In this document: in pieces, positions 58,669-64,000 of the stretch
Numbering within the stretch: position 1 is the first letter of the stretch
Layout: every line of letters begins with the position of its first letter
NCBI GenBank assembly: GCA_905116865.2
Contig: CAJHNH020002702.1
Coordinates: forward strand, 311,001-375,000
Source: Candidula unifasciata
Lineage: Eukaryota; Mollusca; Gastropoda; Stylommatophora; Geomitridae
Direction: 5' to 3'
Length of the DNA: 64,000 nucleotides
The notes under the pieces: generated by a model
Database searches by the model: none
What the model was told of the DNA's origin: nothing
The model's input: the letters and a program-made list of their open reading frames with translations, nothing else
Translations under genes and position numbers: made by a program

Positions 58669-59189
58669 CAGTGTTGCCACTTTGGATGTTTTACATCCAG
58701 ATTTAGATGTTTTCCCTTGCATTTAGATGGCGTTTTTGACGTTTGGATGGTAGATGTCTTTCTAGATGTATTTATTTGGAGTGAATTTATCAAATCTAAC
58801 CTAAGAAACAGGATGGAATTTGACCTTTAAATGCTATCTTGACAATAAAATTCGGCCTGATAAAAGTAGGAAAAGGCTGTTCAACTTATCAGTTCCCTGA
58901 TTAGGTATTAAAAGAAATTGGAACATCTAAAGTATTCCAGAGTCATTTTGGATCTGAAGCTTCAACTTCATCATCCAAGCTAAGTTAATCCTGTGGATCT
59001 TTTAAGGCAGACTTTAGTAAAGATAAGGACATGATTCTATAGGGTAAGCCATATCAATTGCTATGTAATTTGTGACTCCTTCTATTTGGATGTTTTTTCT
59101 AGATGTTTTCCACACATATGTAGATGTTTTTAGATATACTTTTTTACTCCGTTTTGGATGTTTTTTGTTAAAGGAAAGTGGTAACACTG
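58669..59189. mobile_element. hAT-type element, 521 bp, non-autonomous
   Basis: Ends CAGTGTTGCCACTTT and (right) AAAGTGGTAACACTG form perfect-looking inverted repeats apart from one base. AAGCTGTC flanks at 58661-58668 and 59190-59197. Subterminal TGGATGTTTT/AGATGTTTTC motifs repeat in both orientations, as expected for transposase binding. No transposase frame was seen. Confidence 0.92.
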
Positions 59190-59524
59190 AAGCTGTCCTC
59201 ACTTCCAAATCAAAGCCGGTCAGTCAAGCTGTAAATGAATCGGTCGCCCTGCCAGCATCACCAGGACAGTCTTTTTTAGTTCATGATTCCTGGCAAACAT
59301 TTTTTAAACTCCTCAGTCTGAGTAAAGATGTGCTCCAAGATGTGCTTCATTGTGCAGTTTTCATGCGACAGGGGATGCAGCACACCAAGGATGATTTTGT
59401 CTGAGGAAAACTGCAGGCCAAATCAAAGAGTTCAAGAGCAAGAGCTGGCAACTCTCGGAAAGAAGAGGAGAATACCGCAGGTACCAGCGGTGGCAAAGGA
59501 GTCTCTTACTGAGTCATTTTTGGT

Positions 59525-59690
59525 AGCGCAGTGGCTAGACGCACGTCCTTCACCCTAAGTTTTGGGTCTGAATCTGCATCAAGTAGCTTTTCATTTTTCT
59601 AAACTGACCTTGGTTCCTAGCTTGACCCACCCTAAAATGGGAACTAGGTAATGTCATGGGAAGTAAAAGTAGACCTATGTTCCTATGGGT
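59525..59690 (+). mobile_element. SINE-B fragment
   Basis: TAGCGCAGTGGCTAGACGCA head and AATGTCATGGGAAGTAAAAG body. Between them is the CCCACCCTAAAATGGGAACT segment. It is truncated before the 3' end, then (GAA/GGA)n at 59700-59745. Confidence 0.65.
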
Positions 59691-59833
59691 GATAAGGAGC
59701 CGAGGAAGAAAAGAAAAAAGAGGAGGAGGAGGGGAAGAAGAAAAACACAGACCGCTTCAACTTCGCGGCATTTATTAGTAACCTCTGTCGACCTCGAAAT
59801 TCAGGTTTTTATAAGAAATATGGGTTCTTTATT

Positions 59834-60057
59834 AATATCTAACCCTCAGATGACGTCACATGACAGTCCACCATTTTAGAGGGTGGTAAGACTGGGTTTC
59901 CCGGCTTTCTGATCCTGTTAACCTCAACCCACCTACCTCTCACGAATGCATGCAGCCTAGGTCCCACGACTGCATGCAGCCTATCTACCACCCCCTGAAA
60001 TATTAGATTGTCCCGTGACATGTTGACTTCCCCTGTTTGGGAAAATATTAGGATATT
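59834..60057. mobile_element. MITE with long imperfect inverted repeats, second copy
   Basis: It matches 2233-2452 (GGGTGGTAAGACTGGGTTTC, CGGCTTTCTGAT). It adds an internal duplication of CATGCAGCCTA (59949 and 59974). Arms are AATATCTAACCCTCAGATGA and, reversed, AATATCCTAATATTTTCCCA. Confidence 0.65.
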
Positions 60058-60094
60058 AACAAAGAACTGAAAAATTCTTTAGTTTGGGGGAAAA

Positions 60095-60180
60095 GGGGGG
60101 AGGGGAGGGTCAAATCTATGACCAACGAGTCAGCAGGCAAGCACGCAGTAGACCAGCTACCGAGACTCCCCAAAACAGCA
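60095..60180 (-). mobile_element. tRNA-like SINE head
   Basis: Minus: GGGAGTCTCGGTAGCTGGTC as box A region and GTTGGTCATAGATTTGACC in the T-arm position. It is degraded. Confidence 0.45.
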
Positions 60181-61090
60181 AAACCTGACGGAAATGAATT
60201 AACATTCGGAGAGGCAAACTTTTCAACGAATGCTTCAGCTGCATATTTTCCGTGTTCATGAATCAGCAACAGAGGTAACATAGACCTATCATCTCATGTT
60301 GAAGCACGGATGGAGTCAAGTTACACCCCGGCAGCGATAGATGACAGTGTTCTAATCCTGCAATCTTGCTCGTGTCAAGAGCTGCGTGTAGCTGCATCTT
60401 AGCAGGAATTTGACATGCGCTTTATGTGCAGAACTGACAGTTTCTTCTCAAAAAGCACTAACTAGCGATAGGTAGAATTTCCGATGAAACTTGATAAACA
60501 GCAGGCAAATGCAAAGTCTGGGAAATAGAATGCCTGGTTGCCACTTAGAGGCATGCCAGATTTTTTCGCTGCTTCGCTCATATGGTGGTGTTTAATTTGA
60601 TACGATCAATATCCGATACCAGCTTCGGTGATACATCGGCTTAGTCATACAACGCAACAGGTAAATTGTGTTTGGGTAATTTTGCAAGAATACACACTGC
60701 TGCGAAATTGTATTGGTAAAACAAAACTAAGTAACAACACCAGAAACACGCATTAAAAATTTTTTTCACATGCTCGGATAAATGAAGAGATGTATAGAAA
60801 GACAGATAGAGGAAAATAAGGCAAAGGAATTTAGACTACCGTTTGTCTTGGCAAAGAAAGGTTTAAGCACAGAAACCCATACATGATGTTGAAGATCAAA
60901 AGTTAGGGAAATATTATCGCCAGTGTCATTCGGAAAAGCTCTTGATAGCGAACATACAGTTTACTTATTCTGTGTTTTTTTTTTTTTGGGCACCCTTGCA
61001 TCTTTCCAAGCGATAGTGTTATACTGTGCTATAGGGATGTTTAAGATTCACAGCCCATGGCGATGGCGAATGTCAATAATAAGAACTCTT
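60180..61090. other. Sequence without recognised element
   Basis: Somewhat less AT-rich at 60250-60660 and free of families repeated elsewhere in the window. No exon with splice sites that would supply the GPCR TM1 or GPS was found. Confidence 0.4.
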
Positions 61091-61099
61091 CTAGATGAT

Positions 61100-61610
61100 T
61101 CTATAATTTGAATGGGGATTTCAGAACCGTTGTTACTATCTCATCTTTTGCAAAAACTCGCTGTCATTTAATGTCAGAAAAAGGGTGCTAAAATGTTACA
61201 TAGAACCTGTTCTGCTGTATGGCAGCGAATCTTCGCATGTCAGTAAACAAATTAAGAAGAATTTGGAAGCAACAGAGATGTTGTTTCTGAGACGAATGTT
61301 ACGAATACCTTGGACGGCCAGAGTAACAACGATTACTTAAAAGAAGCTAATGAAAGTAGATCTCTATATACAGCAATAAGAAAGATACAAACACCGTTCT
61401 TTGGCGACATAATGAGAAGAGAGACATTAGAGAACATTGTGACAACTGGAAAGATTAGTGGAAAAAGAGGTAGAGGCAGACCAAGAGAGATGATGCTGGA
61501 TGGGCTGAAACGATGGCATGGAGGGATATCATCAAGATAGCTGTTTCAGGCAACCAAGGATCGTGATCTGTAGAGACGCATGAGCGCCTACTCCAGTTGG
61601 CATGACATAT
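61100..61610 (+). mobile_element. LINE C-terminal fragment
   Basis: The plus strand carries a VLLYGSE-type remnant at 61210, then NNDYLKEANESRSLYTAIRK, TPFFGDIMRRETLENIVTTG, KISGKRGRGRPREMMLDGL and RWHGGISSR, with stops before and after. It ends at ...CAGTTGGCATGACATATATTGATGATG. Confidence 0.8.
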
Positions 61611-61753
61611 ATTGATGATGTTACCATCCCACATACTTAACGAGCACATAACCTATCGGAAATCATTTTCTGCTTTATCCTATTCACCTTTTTGATTTTC
61701 ACACAGCACGCAACACGGTCCATGAATCCTGTCTCTACCATCCCACATACTTT

Positions 61754-62878
61754 CATTCATTCATTCAGTAGCATGTCCCTCGCGGAACCTCGCTGCCATA
61801 ACAACCCTCCGGAAAACCTTCCTATCATGAGCAAGATGTCCTGCGTCTGATACACCCATCTGGAGATCATCTGCCACATCCTGCACCCATCTTCTCCTTG
61901 GCCTTCCTCTTCCTCTCTTCCCAGGCATATACCCCTCCATTATTGTTCTCTCTAGACCTCCATGACGTTTCAAGTGACCAAAATATTTCAATTTTCTTTG
62001 TTTTATTGTCTTTACTAGCCAACCCTCTTCAATATTCAGCTCTTGAAGTATGGATGCATTTGTTCTTTTCTTTACCCAAGATATTCTTAGAACCTGTCTG
62101 TAACATTTATATTCAAATGCATTTATGCGCTGTTCCGCTTGTTTAGTAAGTGTCCAGGTCTCACAGGCGTATGTTGCAATGGGAAAGATGCATGCTCTTA
62201 AAAATCTGACCTTTGTAATTCTATCTGTACAATTCCATAATTTATTCAGTTGTTTTAGTCTTTGAAGAGCAATTGATAGTCGCCGTTTAATTTCTTTCAT
62301 TGTGTCACCATTGTTGGTAACCAGTGACCCAAGATATTCGAAATTTTCCACCACTTCCAATCTTTCCTCATTAACATATATTTCCTTCTCCATGGCAGTT
62401 TTGTTTGTATGCATTATCTTTGTTTTTGCTGTGTTAAGAAATAAGTTATGATTTTCACTATTTCTTTGGAGTGAGGTTAATAAGTTTTCTAAACCATTTT
62501 GTGATGTTGATAGTAATACTGTATCATCAGCATAACGAATTTCTGGTATTTCATGACCACCGATGTTTAGGGCATCATATTGTTCCTTGTTTATATCATC
62601 TCTTACATTTCTCATTATATTTTCGGCGTACAGGTTGAACAAATACGGTGACAGCACACATCCCTGACGGACTCCTTGCTTGATGCCAAACCAGTCTGAT
62701 GTCTCTCCATCTATTCTGACTGCTGCTTGTTGGTCTTGATAGAGCATTTTAATGAGCTGCACTATATGTGATGGAAAGCCCATATTCCTCATGATTTCCC
62801 AAAGCTTCTGATGTTGTACACAGTCAAATGCTTTTGAATAATCCACAAAACATAAGAACAGATTTACATTAAATTCTC
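61754..62878 (-). mobile_element. LINE with unbroken reverse-transcriptase frame and 13 bp duplication
   Basis: One minus frame runs from 62878 to a stop at 61763-61761 with no stop or shift. It has motif A FLCFVDYSKAFDCVQH, motif [21 protein letters not shown], motif C PEIRYADDTVLLS, then ENFEYLGSLVTNNGDTMKEI, YACETWTLTKQAEQRI and KYFGHLKRHGGLERTIMEG. The 3'UTR is about seven bases plus (GAAT)3. TCCCACATACTTT flanks at 61741-61753 and 62879-62891. It lacks everything upstream of motif A, so it is a dead-on-arrival young copy. An open frame extends to 62984 only by chance. Confidence 0.93.
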
Positions 62879-62959
62879 TCCCACATACTTTACGTGCACA
62901 TAATCGAACAGAAGTCATTTTCTTCTTTATACATGTTCCCCTTTCTGAATTTCGCCACC

Positions 62960-63560
62960 AAAACAGAAAAAAAGGTGTCTTCATTGTCCATGTCTATCGT
63001 ATAGCTTGAAATCCACAACTATGGAATACGGACAGAATTAATCTCAAACCATTGAAATAGCACTATAGGTTATAGAAATTTATTTTAACCAAGCATGGGT
63101 TGAATAAGAAACAACAATTACAAACATATCAGGCCGTAACGCTGTGTCTAGAATACAATAAACATCTAAGAAACGGATTTCATTGGTCGGTTCTATTGTT
63201 CTACACGTAATTGACATAAATAAACAGAGGGGTGTCCTTGAGGCCGTAGAAATATATATATATATATATATATACAGACAATGTATTGATCGGCACTTAT
63301 AGAAAGAAGTAGAAAGATAGAAAGACACACTAGACAAAATAAAAATTGAAAACTATAGTTACCGTGCCAGGAATCGAACCTGTCACCTCCAGATGGCGTG
63401 TGCGTCTCGCTATGGAAGCAAGTGTACTAAGACTAAGCCAACTAAGCACCCCCCCCCCCCCCCCCCCCCCGAAAAAAGTGTCTTCACTGGCCATGTCTAT
63501 CGTACAGCTTGAAATCCACTACTATGGAATACCGACAGAATTCATCTCAAACATTTAAAA
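62960..63560. repeat. ~90 bp duplication around a tRNA-like sequence
   Basis: GTGTCTTCATTGTCCATGTC, TATCGTATAGCTTGAAATCC, ACGGACAGAATTAATCTCAA at 62970-63050 recur at 63478-63552 with about 10 percent change. Between them are a (TA)n at 63250-63271 and a C24 run at 63449-63470. Confidence 0.85.
63355..63450 (-). mobile_element. tRNA-like SINE head
   Basis: Minus: GGGTGCTTAGTTGGCTTAGT (box A) and GTGACAGGTTCGATTCCTGG (box B in a good T-arm). The acceptor ends do not pair. It could also be a decayed tRNA pseudogene. Confidence 0.6.
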
Positions 63561-64000
63561 TGGCATTTGGTGAGGCTTTCTGGGATTTGTACACGTAGGA
63601 TTCTCATACTTGAGGTGTTAATCCTGAGGGCTGCAATGCTGGAGGGGGAAAGGGGGGGGGGACAAAATGCAAAGCAATATTATACCAATACAGCACTGGT
63701 GTAGTCAGCCGCAATACGACATGCTTAAGAGGGAATTCGGGCACTTAAAGGATTGAATGGGTTGATGAGCAGTGAGAATGATGTGTCGTGGAACTAATAC
63801 AACAAATATACTGACCCATCGGAAGAGGCAATGCCTTGCTTTACAACATATTCCCTTCATGACAACCATATGAAAGCTAACATCTAAGAGCGGGCACAAC
63901 CCTATGTTACTGAAGCCCTCAATGCACCCTATCAGGCATGTCGTAAAAGGCGATTGAGGGTAGGGTTGGAGTTGGGGTTGGCTATCCCTCCTGTAAAAAA
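63561..64000. other. Right-edge sequence without recognised feature
   Basis: It contains a G run at 63651-63660 and SINE-C-like ATCAGGCATGTCGTAAAAGG near 63932. No exon was recognised. Confidence 0.35.

Noticed and set aside
62879..62984. N-terminal extension of the LINE reverse transcriptase frame
   Set aside because: The target-site duplication shows the element ends at 62878; the upstream codons are flanking sequence.

Overview
The window is eukaryotic. It is AT-rich, has small exons bounded by GT/AG, and is saturated with non-LTR retrotransposons, SINE-like retroposons, hAT-type MITEs, one mariner and many minisatellites. The repeat profile (RNase H-bearing LINEs resembling the snail 'nimbus' type, tRNA-headed SINEs, (AACT)n-type tails) and the two host genes suggest a mollusc, most likely a gastropod. 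The species is an inference and was not tested.

Two multi-exon host genes lie on the minus strand. (1) At 2738-21703, ten exons join in phase into about 526 uninterrupted residues that look like the helical (TPR/HEAT-like) middle of separase (ESPL1), the cohesin-cleaving protease. The catalytic C-terminus would lie off the left edge. The N-terminal exons were not recognised. (2) At 42763-57784, seven exons join in phase into about 278 residues that run from TM2 through TM7 to the stop codon of an adhesion-class GPCR resembling latrophilin. Its extracellular part, GPS and TM1 lie off the right edge.

Layout: 1-2.7 kb, GA-rich minisatellite and LINE debris; 2.7-21.7 kb, separase-like exons with LINE/SINE-filled introns, including LINEs at 7.6-10.6 kb and nested insertions at 13.5, 16.1 and 18.4-19.1 kb; 21.7-42.7 kb, intergenic or unrecognised 5' region with RNase H LINEs, a mariner (28.9-30.7 kb) split by two retroposons, and five large minisatellites (33, 22, 47 and 60 bp units plus a degenerate array); 42.7-57.8 kb, adhesion GPCR exons with LINEs and SINEs in nearly every intron; 57.8-64 kb, a 521 bp hAT-like element, an inverted-repeat MITE and a LINE with an unbroken reverse-transcriptase frame and perfect target-site duplications.

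The most informative novelty is a ~230 bp retroposon (called SINE-A here). It has a terminal hairpin and a short simple-repeat tail. There are seven copies, five with perfect 10-13 bp target-site duplications; other copies sit inside a second SINE-like repeat and inside the mariner. Working names SINE-A, -B, -C and -E are labels for families recurring inside this window, not database names. No prokaryotic feature, CRISPR array, rRNA or intact tRNA gene was seen.
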